DNA from: an uncultured Bacteroidia bacterium
Lineage (GTDB): Bacteria > Bacteroidota > Bacteroidia > Bacteroidales > UBA932
Length of the DNA stretch: 64,000 nucleotides
Reading direction: 5' to 3'
NCBI GenBank assembly: GCA_902789445.1
Contig: CADAOB010000006.1
Location: forward strand, 1-64,000
The notes under the pieces are model-generated. The model saw only the letters and a list, made by a program, of their open reading frames with translations. It was not told the origin of the DNA and made no database searches. Positions 1 to 8,325 of the stretch are shown piece after piece; the first letter of the stretch is position 1, and each line of letters opens with the position of its first letter. Made by a program: the position numbers and the translations under genes.

Positions 1-741
1 CGCACTGTCAAGGTTGGAGGCTAAATGCAGATAATACAGGGCCTTTGCATTTTTAGCTTTTTCTAACCTATAATCCGGGAAAACGGACTGTACGCTATCC
101 AATGCATTCAACGTTTCACGCGCCTGCGAAGCCTCTCCCATTTTCACGTAACACACAAGGAGGTTGCAGTAATCAGAGATGAGGTTCCGTCCATTATTCA
201 AACGGCCTTCCAATTCAACTGCCCGTCGATAGTAAACGGCAGCTTCTGGCAGATTAAAGGTTTGATAATCATTCACCTGACCCAAATAGGCACAAATCAA
301 GGCTTCCAGCTTGGCATCACCGACAGGGTCATCAGACAAAATTTGTAGTGACTTCCGCATCGATTCGTACGCGCTTGCGTTGTCTCTTTTCATTAACCAG
401 GTCACCAACCCATTATAAAAGCAGGCGCGTGCATAATTATATGAATCCCCGTGGGATTCAAACCACCTTTGTGAGAAAGAAATCAACGAGTCGCTGGTAA
501 ACGGAATATGGTTTTTGTGCTGTGCAATCGTGAGCAATAGGTTGTAATAGGCGGCTTCCGAATACTTTAATCTCTTATTATCTATAGAATAAAGTGAATC
601 TATCGCTTTTCTTGGGTCAGTCTGGAGAAGATTGTCAATTTCCGTCAACTGATCCTCGACGGATGGAGCCTTGACACACCCCGACACAGCCCAGAAGAAC
701 AACCCCAGGCCGATTATGATAATAGAAGAGCTCCTCAACAC
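1..741 (-). CDS. TPR-like lipoprotein, C-terminus beyond window edge
   Basis: Reading leftward from a GTG at 741 the frame stays open to base 1, giving at least 247 residues of an exported helical-repeat protein. A hydrophobic stretch (about residues 7-20) ends in VSGC, a lipobox with Cys22, so it should be membrane-anchored outside the cytoplasm. Segments such as NYARACFYNG and EAAVYYRRAVELEG look like tetratricopeptide helices. The GTG shares one base with the TAG stop of the upstream secreted gene (TAGTG), so the two are probably translated together. In Bacteroidetes such N-termini often belong to TPR sensors that end in a DNA-binding domain, but the C-terminus is not visible, so function is unassigned. 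Confidence 0.7.
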   Translation of the reverse strand, partial: MLRSSSIIIIGLGLFFWAVSGCVKAPSVEDQLTEIDNLLQTDPRKAIDSLYSIDNKRLKYSEAAYYNLLLTIAQHKNHIPFTSDSLISFSQRWFESHGDSYNYARACFYNGLVTWLMKRDNASAYESMRKSLQILSDDPVGDAKLEALICAYLGQVNDYQTFNLPEAAVYYRRAVELEGRLNNGRNLISDYCNLLVCYVKMGEASQARETLNALDSVQSVFPDYRLEKAKNAKALYYLHLASNLDSA

Positions 742-1121
742 TATCTAGTAAAAAAACCTTGATATACTTGATTTGCCTGAATGAACAACGTGTATTGGCC
801 GCTGGGAAGTGAAGAAATGTCTAAAATGACAACACCAGAGCCAACGATTGGGTTATTGTCTGATACAATGTACCCATTTAATCCGATAACTGAGACAGAG
901 GCATTCCCTGTGAAGTTGCCAAGTTCCACGGTAAGCGTAGTATTTGTTTTATATGCGTTGACATAAGTTGTCGCGTATGAAGTGGGATCTTCCCCATTAT
1001 GCTGTTGACCAACATCTACTTTTTCCGGATCTTCCTCATCCCCGTCGGGAATGAAAGCAATGGCATTCATTGGAAACATGCACAGCAGCATGAAAGTAAT
1101 AAACAAAGTTAATCTATTCAT
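741..1121 (-). CDS. Small secreted DUF3244-like protein
   Basis: 126 residues with an N-terminal signal peptide (hydrophobic residues about 4-22, probable cleavage after NAIA) and a mature domain of about 100 residues rich in beta strands. The pattern TLTVELGNFTGNASVSV, then SSLPSGQYTLFI and a terminal YQGFF matches the DUF3244 style of small Ig-like secreted proteins in Bacteroides. It lies divergently from the C10 protease gene, about 315 bases away, and overlaps the TPR lipoprotein downstream. Small secreted proteins near C10 proteases in Bacteroides are sometimes protease inhibitors; that role here is speculation. Family call is by pattern only. Confidence 0.65.
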   Translation of the reverse strand: MNRLTLFITFMLLCMFPMNAIAFIPDGDEEDPEKVDVGQQHNGEDPTSYATTYVNAYKTNTTLTVELGNFTGNASVSVIGLNGYIVSDNNPIVGSGVVILDISSLPSGQYTLFIQANQVYQGFFTR

Positions 1122-1435
1122 AGTAGTGTATATTAAAATGATTCACAAAGTTGGGGCATTTTGTTCACTTTTCAAACAGTCGGCCTGGCCGCAATTGCCC
1201 GATTGCGCGGTATTTTTTTATATCACTCTCATTAACAACGATTTACAAATAGGCCGATTGCGCATTAATCACGCGGGAAACAACAAGTCACCTTCTCCAA
1301 GCTTTCGAATTGCCTACGCAATTAGAATCCGCCAACTCGTTGTTAATCAGAATTTATCTTGCGCAATTAACTTTCAGCCTATTGCTATTCTCTAAATAAA
1401 GGCAGAACTTTGCATTGAATTAAAATCTTTTTATT
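1122..1435. promoter_or_regulatory. Divergent regulatory region of the C10 protease
   Basis: No convincing gene. It holds an 11-bp inverted repeat (ATTAACAACGA at 1231-1241 and its complement at 1337-1347), two direct copies of CCGATTGCGC (1199-1208 and 1254-1263) and a related TTGCGCAATTAA at 1359-1370. Probable -7 boxes are GAACTTTG at 1405-1412 for the protease and CAACTTTG (complement of 1146-1153) for the DUF3244-like gene. The repeated words may be operator sites; the factor is unknown. Confidence 0.4.
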
Positions 1436-2797
1436 ATGAAAAAGTATCTGCTCGTTATTCTTTTATTCGCGTCAGGCATTTTGTTCGCCTCGTGTTCAGA
1501 GTCTCTTGAGCGCGCCGATGTTGATCAAGCACCGGAGTGCGTTAACTCCTTTGATGTTTCTTTGTCTGAGATGAATCGAATTGACTTCTCTCAAATGATA
1601 TCACCCATGACTAAATCTGCAGGAAACTTATCCAAAGAGATTACCCCAATTGTTGTAGGTGCTGATACACTCCTTTATATAATCAACTATGAGAACCAGT
1701 CCGGATGGGTAATAGCCTCCGGCGATAAAAGATCTCCGTTAATCTTGGCAATGGGTGAGAACGACAATTTTGACATATCCAAGATTCCTGCTCATCCCGG
1801 CATCAATCTTTGGTTGGAGCGAATGAAGGATGAAATAAAGTTCCTAAAAGATCATCCGGACTATGTACCGGACTCTACCTATCTAAGAGCTTGGTCCGCA
1901 GAAAGTGAGGCTACGAAAGGAGGTGGCGGAGAACATGAGGGCGAGTGGCTTCAACTGGTCTATACAATAGTGGATTATAGCGATCTCCATTACAATGTAG
2001 ATCATTTTATGAGCACTCATTGGGGACAGGAAGAGCCTTGGAACTCTTGTCTTCCACTGGATTATGAAGGCTCGCGATGTCCTGCGGGATGCATGATTGT
2101 GGCCGGAGCCCAAACCGCTTATTATCTACACAATAAGATTGGAAAACCAACAACCGCATATCAGTATGGCATTTGCAATGACTATTATAATCAATCTCCT
2201 TCGATAAGCCTGTATAATTCATCCAGCAGTGTTTGGAATACAATGGCTTTAGATAGTTCAAGCACTAGTACTTCTGGAAAGCAGGCCGTGGCGGCATTGA
2301 TGGCTGATGTTGGGAAAAAAGCGAATGCCAACTGGAATCCAAATGGGACACAGGCTAGTCTCGATGGCGTCAGAAACTATTTTTCTAACTATTCTGTCTC
2401 TTGCTCGGCTGGGTCATTTGACAATGAAACCGTTTTATCTGAGGTATTGGCTGAAAAGCCCGTCATTGTTGCATTAAGCAGCGTAAATCCTTCTGTTATT
2501 GGAGATCATACTGCTGTCATTGATGGTATACTTGTCTATTCGGAAAGATATACCTACTATTATCAATGGATGCCCATGGGCACCTATCCTCCCGTGGAGC
2601 CGGAATACCCAGATCTTGATCATCCCGAATTGTATGTAATTGGCCAAGCCTGGGGGGATAATACAAGCTACTACTATCGGTTAAACTGGGGCTTTGATGA
2701 CGGATATTTGGACCAAGGCTACTTTTTGTTTGGGACACAATGGGGGATTGCCTCCATGCGATACACACCGGACGCCATTCTTTATAATTTTCACTGA
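1436..2797 (+). CDS. C10 family (streptopain-like) cysteine protease lipoprotein
   Basis: 453 residues, a secreted papain-fold endopeptidase of the SpeB/streptopain type. The signal sequence ends at Cys20 (FASC), so it is probably a surface lipoprotein. An N-terminal prodomain includes GWVIASGDKRSPLI (about 90-103), the usual pro-region strand pattern that keeps C10 enzymes inactive until processing. The catalytic domain has RCPAGCMIVAGAQ with the nucleophile at Cys219, GDHTAVIDG with His358, and RLNWGFDDGY with the Asn/Trp pair near 417-418. The residue after the catalytic His is Thr where Ala is common. Flanked by a small secreted protein and by a serpin. Base composition is AT-richer than the bulk of the window. 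Confidence 0.9.
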   Translation: MKKYLLVILLFASGILFASCSESLERADVDQAPECVNSFDVSLSEMNRIDFSQMISPMTKSAGNLSKEITPIVVGADTLLYIINYENQSGWVIASGDKRSPLILAMGENDNFDISKIPAHPGINLWLERMKDEIKFLKDHPDYVPDSTYLRAWSAESEATKGGGGEHEGEWLQLVYTIVDYSDLHYNVDHFMSTHWGQEEPWNSCLPLDYEGSRCPAGCMIVAGAQTAYYLHNKIGKPTTAYQYGICNDYYNQSPSISLYNSSSSVWNTMALDSSSTSTSGKQAVAALMADVGKKANANWNPNGTQASLDGVRNYFSNYSVSCSAGSFDNETVLSEVLAEKPVIVALSSVNPSVIGDHTAVIDGILVYSERYTYYYQWMPMGTYPPVEPEYPDLDHPELYVIGQAWGDNTSYYYRLNWGFDDGYLDQGYFLFGTQWGIASMRYTPDAILYNFH

Positions 2798-2858
2798 GTG
2801 AACGCAACATTATCTATAGGAATTGCATCTATTATCTGATAACTTAAAAACCAATTTT

Positions 2859-4097
2859 ATGAAAACGACAAAAGCAAGGATTATACTGAACCTGACCACC
2901 CTGCTTGCCTTTTTGTCTGTTCTTTTTTCCTGTGATGGATTGCGCTCAGATACGGAAGTATATGAGGGCATCGCACTGACCAAAAGCGAGGAGGCCGTGC
3001 GGGATGCCACGAATGAGTTCTCCCTGAAACTGTTCGCCCAGTTGGCGGCAGGCGGGCATGAAAGCCTGTTCTTCTCCCCGATGGGCGTGACGATGCTCAA
3101 CTGCATGCTGGCCAACGGCGCACAAACGGAAACCTACCAGGAGATTGTCCGTACGCTCGGCCTCGAAGGCCGGTCGGCCGACGAGGTCAATGCCTATTAC
3201 AAGTCAATGCTGAAAGCGCTCACTTCCGCCGATCGGAAGGTTTCGCTTTCTCTGGCCAATTCCCTCTGGACAGCCCAGGGCTTTTCCGCCAAAAGCGCAT
3301 ACAAGAATACCTTGAAAATAGTCTATGCGGCCGATGTCTATTCGCTTGATTTCAGCAAGCAGTCGGCTGTGGACAAAATCAACGACTGGAGCAACAGCAA
3401 AACCAACGGGCTGATCCCTCAAATCATCGACCGCATCAACGGCAGTACGCAGATGATGCTGATGAATGCCTTGTATTTCAAGGGAGAATGGACAGATAAG
3501 TTCCTGGAAGAGGCCAATCAGAAAGGTACATTTTCCTGCGTGGACGGGACAACGTCACAGGCGGTCTATATGAATCAGTTGCGAAAAGGCGGATATGCTG
3601 ACGAAGAAGTCAGCGTGTGCCGCATCCCCTATGGGAACGGAGCTTTCTACCTTGAGGCCATACTCCCGGCCGAATCAGCCGTTTTTTCTGATTTCGTGCG
3701 CTCTTTAACCAAGGAAAAGCTGCTCAGATGGGGGTATGACAATCTCGAAGCGGTCAATCTCTTCTTCCCGAAGATGGACATCCGCTACGATACGGGAGAC
3801 AGCCGTCTTACGACAGCTCTTCAGGCACTGGGCATGAAGCAGGCGTTCTCGTCCGCCGCTGACTTTTCGGGCATCTCCGACAGTCCGCTTTATGTGGATG
3901 TGATGCGCCAGAAATCCGTGATTTCCGTTGATGAAGGCGGCACCGTAGCTGCGTCCAACGGAATCACAGCCCTTCGCGGTGCGCCCGAAATCAAAGAGCC
4001 CGTCATCACCCCGATGCGCTTCAACCGCCCCTTCGTCTTCCTGATCCGGGAAAGCAGCACCGGCGCCATCCTCTTTATGGGGACGAAGGTAAAATAA
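2859..4097 (+). CDS. Serpin (serine protease inhibitor) lipoprotein
   Basis: I start at the ATG at 2859 (412 aa) because the signal peptide begins there; an upstream TTG at 2823 is less likely. The leader ends in LFSC, so this is a predicted lipoprotein. Serpin signatures are present: FFSPMGVTMLNCML, MNALYFKGEW and the C-terminal RFNRPFVFLIRE. The reactive-loop hinge reads DEGGTVAASNG, with small residues at P12-P9, which fits an inhibitory serpin. The scissile bond should lie around LRGAP, so the target may be an elastase-like or trypsin-like enzyme. It follows the C10 protease by about 60 bases in the same direction and may be cotranscribed, possibly for self-protection or host protease defence. 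Confidence 0.92.
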   Translation: MKTTKARIILNLTTLLAFLSVLFSCDGLRSDTEVYEGIALTKSEEAVRDATNEFSLKLFAQLAAGGHESLFFSPMGVTMLNCMLANGAQTETYQEIVRTLGLEGRSADEVNAYYKSMLKALTSADRKVSLSLANSLWTAQGFSAKSAYKNTLKIVYAADVYSLDFSKQSAVDKINDWSNSKTNGLIPQIIDRINGSTQMMLMNALYFKGEWTDKFLEEANQKGTFSCVDGTTSQAVYMNQLRKGGYADEEVSVCRIPYGNGAFYLEAILPAESAVFSDFVRSLTKEKLLRWGYDNLEAVNLFFPKMDIRYDTGDSRLTTALQALGMKQAFSSAADFSGISDSPLYVDVMRQKSVISVDEGGTVAASNGITALRGAPEIKEPVITPMRFNRPFVFLIRESSTGAILFMGTKVK

Positions 4098-4103
4098 CGG
4101 CCA

Positions 4104-4853
4104 TCAATGCCGCCGGATGATGGACGCGCCCATAGCCTGGGCGCGTTCTTCGTATGCGCGCACGACGTCGCCGCAGGTGTCGGGGGTCAGACCGCGGGGC
4201 TGCCAGATGAAACGCTTGCGGGAGACGCCCACCAGGATGGGCCGGCGGAAACATTTGAGTTCGTCGAGCCGGTCGAACAGTGTCTGGTTGTCCTCATTGC
4301 TTTTCGAGAAACCAAAGCCCGGATCGAGGATCCAGTCGACGACGCCGGCTTCTTTGGCCCGCACGGAAAAATCGCGAAAATACTGTTTGACACTTTCCAC
4401 CACATCGTCGTAGGCGTATGCCTGGTGCATCGTCCGGAAATCCCCCTGGTGGTGCATCGCGACATAGCGCAGGCCCAGGCGGCCGGCGACGGGCAGCATC
4501 GCCTCGTCCCATTCGCCCGACGAGATGTCGTTGACGATGAAGCGGCCGATGGTCTGGTAGGCCATCGTCACGATGGAAGCCCGGTAGGTATCGATCGATA
4601 TGGAAACATCGGCATAGTCGCGGGCCACGATTTCCAAGACAGGTTCGAGTCTCGCCCATTCTGTTTCCACATCAACCTCCTCAGAACCAGGCCGGGACGA
4701 GCAGGCACCCAAGTCGAGGATATCGACGCCGCGGCCCAGCAATCCATCCGCCCGGCGCCGGAACGCATCGACCGTCGCCGCCCGGGAAGGGGCGTAAAAG
4801 GAATCGGTATTGAGATTGATGATTCCCATGATTTTTGCACGGCAGTCATCCAT
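4104..4853 (-). CDS. folP: Dihydropteroate synthase
   Basis: 249 residues; condenses 6-hydroxymethyl-dihydropterin pyrophosphate with p-aminobenzoate in folate synthesis, the sulfonamide target. TIM-barrel motifs are in order: IMGIINLNTDSFY near the start, DLGACSSRPGSEEVD, ILDPGFGFSKSNEDN, and ILVGVSRKRFI. The protein is somewhat short because it begins almost at the first motif. The first motif has NLNTDSF where most enzymes have NVTPDSF, a local deviation worth noting. It converges on the serpin gene (6 bases between stops) and lies 13 bases after the secreted-paralog pair on its own strand. Confidence 0.9.
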   Translation of the reverse strand: MDDCRAKIMGIINLNTDSFYAPSRAATVDAFRRRADGLLGRGVDILDLGACSSRPGSEEVDVETEWARLEPVLEIVARDYADVSISIDTYRASIVTMAYQTIGRFIVNDISSGEWDEAMLPVAGRLGLRYVAMHHQGDFRTMHQAYAYDDVVESVKQYFRDFSVRAKEAGVVDWILDPGFGFSKSNEDNQTLFDRLDELKCFRRPILVGVSRKRFIWQPRGLTPDTCGDVVRAYEERAQAMGASIIRRH

Positions 4854-4866
4854 ATCAGGGAATATG

Positions 4867-5217
4867 TTATTGTTTTGCAGGACAGCTGTATTCTTTTTCC
4901 ATCTTACCAGTCTGCAGATCTTTCACGAGTGAGATACCAAGGCCCGTTCCGTGAGGATAGGCCTTCTCTTCGCTGCGGATGACGCCGATATACAGGAAGG
5001 ATCCGTCGGTGTTCCAGAGGAAATACCTGTCATCCGAAATACGTTTGAATTCAAAACGGTCGTCTTGATGCTGCAGATTGTTCTTATGGGTAATCAATCC
5101 ACTGCGTCGAACGCTCATGATACTCGACTGCGGATTGCTGACTCGATGCTGCGCAAAGCCAGAGGACAAGCAACATACGATGGAAAGCAAAAAAATGAGG
5201 ACCTTTTTCATCTTCAT
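4867..5217 (-). CDS. Small secreted protein, paralog of upstream gene
   Basis: 116 residues when started at 5217, where the ATG overlaps the stop of the upstream gene as ATGA, suggesting translational coupling. MKMKKVLIFLLSIVCCLSS with a cut after GFAQ is a clear signal peptide. The rest shares RYFLxN(T/S)DxSFxY(I/L)G and PHGxG with the 179-aa protein encoded just upstream, so the two are tandem duplicates. No known domain recognised. Function unknown. Confidence 0.7.
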   Translation of the reverse strand: MKMKKVLIFLLSIVCCLSSGFAQHRVSNPQSSIMSVRRSGLITHKNNLQHQDDRFEFKRISDDRYFLWNTDGSFLYIGVIRSEEKAYPHGTGLGISLVKDLQTGKMEKEYSCPAKQ

Positions 5218-5753
5218 TTCAGAAGTTGGGGAATAAAGAAGCACTCAGCGGCGAGTTCCAGATCCTGGATTTCCTTATCCAGTAACTCTTTTTCTTCGGG
5301 CGAGAGTTCCGCCGAAATATCCCTGCGCTGCTTGTTCCATTTCCAGACGGTTTTGCAGCAGTCCCCGTCAGGACGGACGAGAAATCCTTCACCATGCCGC
5401 GACCCGCGTTTCCAAGGACAGAGCGAATACTCCGACAGCGCCCGGCCTGATTTGTCGCGTTTGAGCGTACGGCTGATACCTTTCCCGTGCGGGACGGGTC
5501 TGGACTCGCTGAGGATGGCTCCCAAGTAAATGAAACTCTCATCGGAATTGAACAGGAAATAACGCCCTTCCGAAAGCTTTTTATATCGCAGGATCTCGTC
5601 CTTACGCCACAATTCAATCTTATGATCAATATACTCCCCCTGCCGCATTTCCATCCGGATGGAAGCGGGTGTGGTAGTCCTTCTGCTCTGACCCTCACAT
5701 GCGAAGGGCGACAGCAGGCAAAGGCATAATGCAATAACTGGAAGATTCCGCAT
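5214..5753 (-). CDS. Secreted protein with MORN-like turn, paralog of downstream gene
   Basis: 179 residues with a signal peptide (about residues 1-21, cut near EGQS). The central part (about 55-110) is homologous to the 116-aa neighbour (GRYFLFNSDESFIYLG, PHGKG). A GSRHGEGFLVRPDG segment resembles a MORN-type hairpin, and the C-terminus is a charged helix (SPEEKELLDKEIQDLE). A -7-like TAGTTTTG (complement of 5770-5777) lies about 20 bases upstream. First gene of a probable operon that continues into the paralog and folP. Function unknown. Confidence 0.7.
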   Translation of the reverse strand: MRNLPVIALCLCLLSPFACEGQSRRTTTPASIRMEMRQGEYIDHKIELWRKDEILRYKKLSEGRYFLFNSDESFIYLGAILSESRPVPHGKGISRTLKRDKSGRALSEYSLCPWKRGSRHGEGFLVRPDGDCCKTVWKWNKQRRDISAELSPEEKELLDKEIQDLELAAECFFIPQLLK

Positions 5754-5788
5754 CGGAATATATTTTTCGCAAAACTAATAAAAATATA

Positions 5789-7327
5789 TCATTCCCGCAT
5801 GGCTTCGCACCGCAAACGTCTCATCCCATCCCGGATATCAGCTTTCATTTGCAATGTTTGTCCTGAAGTGATACTGAATTGCATCTCATTCAAAATATGA
5901 TCTCCCCATTCGAGAGCTTTAACTGAATTCTGCACTTCATATAGTTTATATAACCGGTATGGTGCCGTAATACGGCATGGAATCATGGCACAAGCAAGCT
6001 TATAACAGGTTTCCGCCTCTTCGTACCGCTCTTGTTTTACATAATCATCACCTTTTTTACAAACGCCGTGATACGACGGATAATTGGATTCCCATCTGGA
6101 GGAGTCCATATATTCCTCGTTGAAAGCGCAAAATACGCAGGCCAGCGCGACTCCTGCAAAAGTAACCGGCCATAAAAATCTCATTGTATTCTTCTTTTTT
6201 GAGGTGAGAGGGCGCACATCCAGACTTCCAACGAGCAGCCAAAAGAGAAGAAACAAAATAATGACATCCGATGGATTGTAAAAAAAAGAGATTGTAATAA
6301 AGGTGACTAGCCCCAAAGGGCATATGACTGAGGATTTCATTCTTGTCAATAGAGCAGCGGCAAACAGGATTGTTCCAAGCAGACCCTGTTCACATAACAG
6401 TCGCATCAGCTCATTATAAGGCTGATTGTGCTCATTGGCAAGCATGACAAGAGGCGAATCCGGATGATGCGTAAAATATGATGCCTGCCCTAGCATATAC
6501 TCAGCGGCAAATGAGGTTGAGCCTCCTCCGAAGACGGGATGATCAGTAAACAAATACATACTACTTCTCCATATCAAAAAACGCACGTTGGCAGAGCCCG
6601 GACGTTCAAGATATAAGCACCAAAGCACAAGAAAGAAACCGCAAAGAATCAGCAAACGAGCTCTCGCATGTCGAAGATACGGACGGCTAAAAACAATACA
6701 AACCACTACAATCACGGCAAACCAACAACTCCGATTGTTGCAGATCACTATAGTTGACGAAAGAAGTAATCCGACAACAATAATGATTAACTTTATAGGA
6801 AAAGAGAGCATTGCCCAGCGGCGATGTGCAATTGACAAGAGTTCAGTAAATCCCAATGCTATTATCACCGCCGGTACAGCTGGATTTCCAAACGTCCCCG
6901 ATACAGGAAAAAAGAAACTCAGGGAAGGAAGTAGCGACAACGCTTGGAGAAGCACAACGATCGACTGAAGTAATGCAGGAATTACGAGAACCCCTGCAAT
7001 CAAGGAATGTTTCCCGCAAAAACACCGTCCGCACAGATAAGCTATCGCGGCGGCAAGCCACTTCCACGCTGTTAAAGGAGTTTGTATTGAGTCGTGCAAC
7101 CATGAATTCATGAATACATAACCCAGTAGTAGTACGAAAAGACCATCATCCCGTATAACCATCGGCTTGCCTGCCGCAATGATAATCGAGAAAACGGCTA
7201 TACAAACAAGTAGTATGTATTTCTCACCGGCAAGATGAAAACAAGGTGCCAAATAACCTGTCACACAAAAAAACAAGGTTACAATCAATGATAGACTAAC
7301 TTCTTTAAATCCAGCCCTAAAAGCCAT
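5789..7327 (-). CDS. O-antigen ligase/polymerase-like membrane protein
   Basis: 512 residues with about a dozen hydrophobic segments and a C-terminal soluble part of about 100 residues. SGTFGNPAVPAVII and the large loop with HHPDSPLVMLANEHNQPYN, then CEQGLLGTILF, are typical of the Wzy/WaaL-type O-antigen ligase domain, which transfers or polymerises undecaprenyl-linked glycans at the outer face of the inner membrane. The C-terminal region (YEEAETCYKLACAMIP onward) looks like TPR helices. AT-richer than its GC-rich neighbours, as is the divergent cysteine-rich gene, hinting that the two arrived or evolve together. Ligase versus polymerase, and the acceptor, cannot be decided. Confidence 0.75.
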   Translation of the reverse strand: MAFRAGFKEVSLSLIVTLFFCVTGYLAPCFHLAGEKYILLVCIAVFSIIIAAGKPMVIRDDGLFVLLLGYVFMNSWLHDSIQTPLTAWKWLAAAIAYLCGRCFCGKHSLIAGVLVIPALLQSIVVLLQALSLLPSLSFFFPVSGTFGNPAVPAVIIALGFTELLSIAHRRWAMLSFPIKLIIIVVGLLLSSTIVICNNRSCWFAVIVVVCIVFSRPYLRHARARLLILCGFFLVLWCLYLERPGSANVRFLIWRSSMYLFTDHPVFGGGSTSFAAEYMLGQASYFTHHPDSPLVMLANEHNQPYNELMRLLCEQGLLGTILFAAALLTRMKSSVICPLGLVTFITISFFYNPSDVIILFLLFWLLVGSLDVRPLTSKKKNTMRFLWPVTFAGVALACVFCAFNEEYMDSSRWESNYPSYHGVCKKGDDYVKQERYEEAETCYKLACAMIPCRITAPYRLYKLYEVQNSVKALEWGDHILNEMQFSITSGQTLQMKADIRDGMRRLRCEAMRE

Positions 7328-7370
7328 TTAAAACCAATAAAAAAGTTTTTTTGCTAATAATTGTTATTTG

Positions 7371-7401
7371 TTTGTATTATTTACAAATATAATTAACTTT
7401 G
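7371..7401 (+). promoter_or_regulatory. Promoter of the cysteine-rich lipoprotein gene
   Basis: TTTG at 7371-7374, a 19-base spacer, then TAACTTTG at 7394-7401: a full match to the Bacteroidetes -33/-7 pattern, 27 bases before the ATG at 7428. Confidence 0.65.
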
Positions 7402-7427
7402 TAACACTTTCAAAAAACAAATGATTT

Positions 7428-8309
7428 ATGAGACTCGGAATTATCTTTAAAGACTTGCTTTTTGTGGCTTTCTTGTTTCTTTTTACTTCTTGTCAAGAAG
7501 AAAACATACATAACGCAGACATCTCACGCGCCAAAGCCTTTTTCGAAGATAATGCGAAGAACCTGTCACTCCCCCTCTTTGGAAATACCAACGAGGACCT
7601 ACGGGAAATGGCTTCTTCCGTCGCCCCATTCTGGGAAGATGCCATTTATTCCAACCAGGAGGGATTTATCCTTGTTGAGGCACCTTTGAGTGGTGCATGT
7701 CGCATCGTCGCTTCCATCGTCAATATTCACGATGGCCTGTCACACGTAGAAATAGCTACCGTAAAGTCGTATCTTGTTGTTGGTTTCAACGACAATGAAC
7801 CACAACCTCAGATATATGTAGAGACCTTCATTCAGCAAGGAAAACAATGCAATATGACCGCACGGTCCGACCGCACTGGCATTCTAGGATTTGTAATCAT
7901 CTCCGACCTTGATGGGGCTATCCGGGCCAACCAAAGTATTCGCAACGGACAGGTGTCTACCACTGGCAAAGTAGCCGATCTTGCTAAAGCAGATCGGATA
8001 AAAGGTGATTTTATAGGATATCGCGCTGGTTATGCTACCGTAACCAAAGATCATATTGGATGTCCAGACTACAGCTTGATAAACTGTCCCTTCTGTCACG
8101 AACAAGTCATGGTAAATGTAAGCGACCCTGAAGCAAAATGTCCAACATGTGGCGCATATATCTTTGGCGGAGAGTATTTTTGTCCAGAATGTGGAAGACC
8201 TGTTGGGCAATGCACTTGTATGGACGATAATGTGTGTGGTCCCTGCGGAAGAAACAAATTGAACTGTAATGGCTGTTCGGATACATCCATCTACTGTGAA
8301 TGTGAATGA
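7428..8309 (+). CDS. Exported lipoprotein with cysteine-rich zinc-ribbon-like C-terminus
   Basis: 293 residues. A hydrophobic leader ends in LFTSC, a lipobox with Cys22. The first 200 residues show no domain I recognise (helix RAKAFFEDNAKNL, then a beta-rich part). The last 80 or so residues carry 15 cysteines, mostly as CxxC pairs: CPFC, CPTC, CPEC, CTC, CGPC, CNGC, CEC. CPFC...CPTC and the following pairs resemble double zinc ribbons, which are normally cytoplasmic and reduced. In an exported lipoprotein they may bind metal or form disulfides. The gene is divergent from the O-antigen-ligase-like gene and AT-richer than its surroundings. Function unknown. Confidence 0.75.
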   Translation: MRLGIIFKDLLFVAFLFLFTSCQEENIHNADISRAKAFFEDNAKNLSLPLFGNTNEDLREMASSVAPFWEDAIYSNQEGFILVEAPLSGACRIVASIVNIHDGLSHVEIATVKSYLVVGFNDNEPQPQIYVETFIQQGKQCNMTARSDRTGILGFVIISDLDGAIRANQSIRNGQVSTTGKVADLAKADRIKGDFIGYRAGYATVTKDHIGCPDYSLINCPFCHEQVMVNVSDPEAKCPTCGAYIFGGEYFCPECGRPVGQCTCMDDNVCGPCGRNKLNCNGCSDTSIYCECE

Positions 8310-8325
8310 ACCTCGTCGATTGTCC

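Noticed and set aside
1051-1395. A 114-codon plus-strand frame before the C10 protease
   Set aside because: It overlaps the secreted gene on the other strand and the control repeats; no homology pattern.
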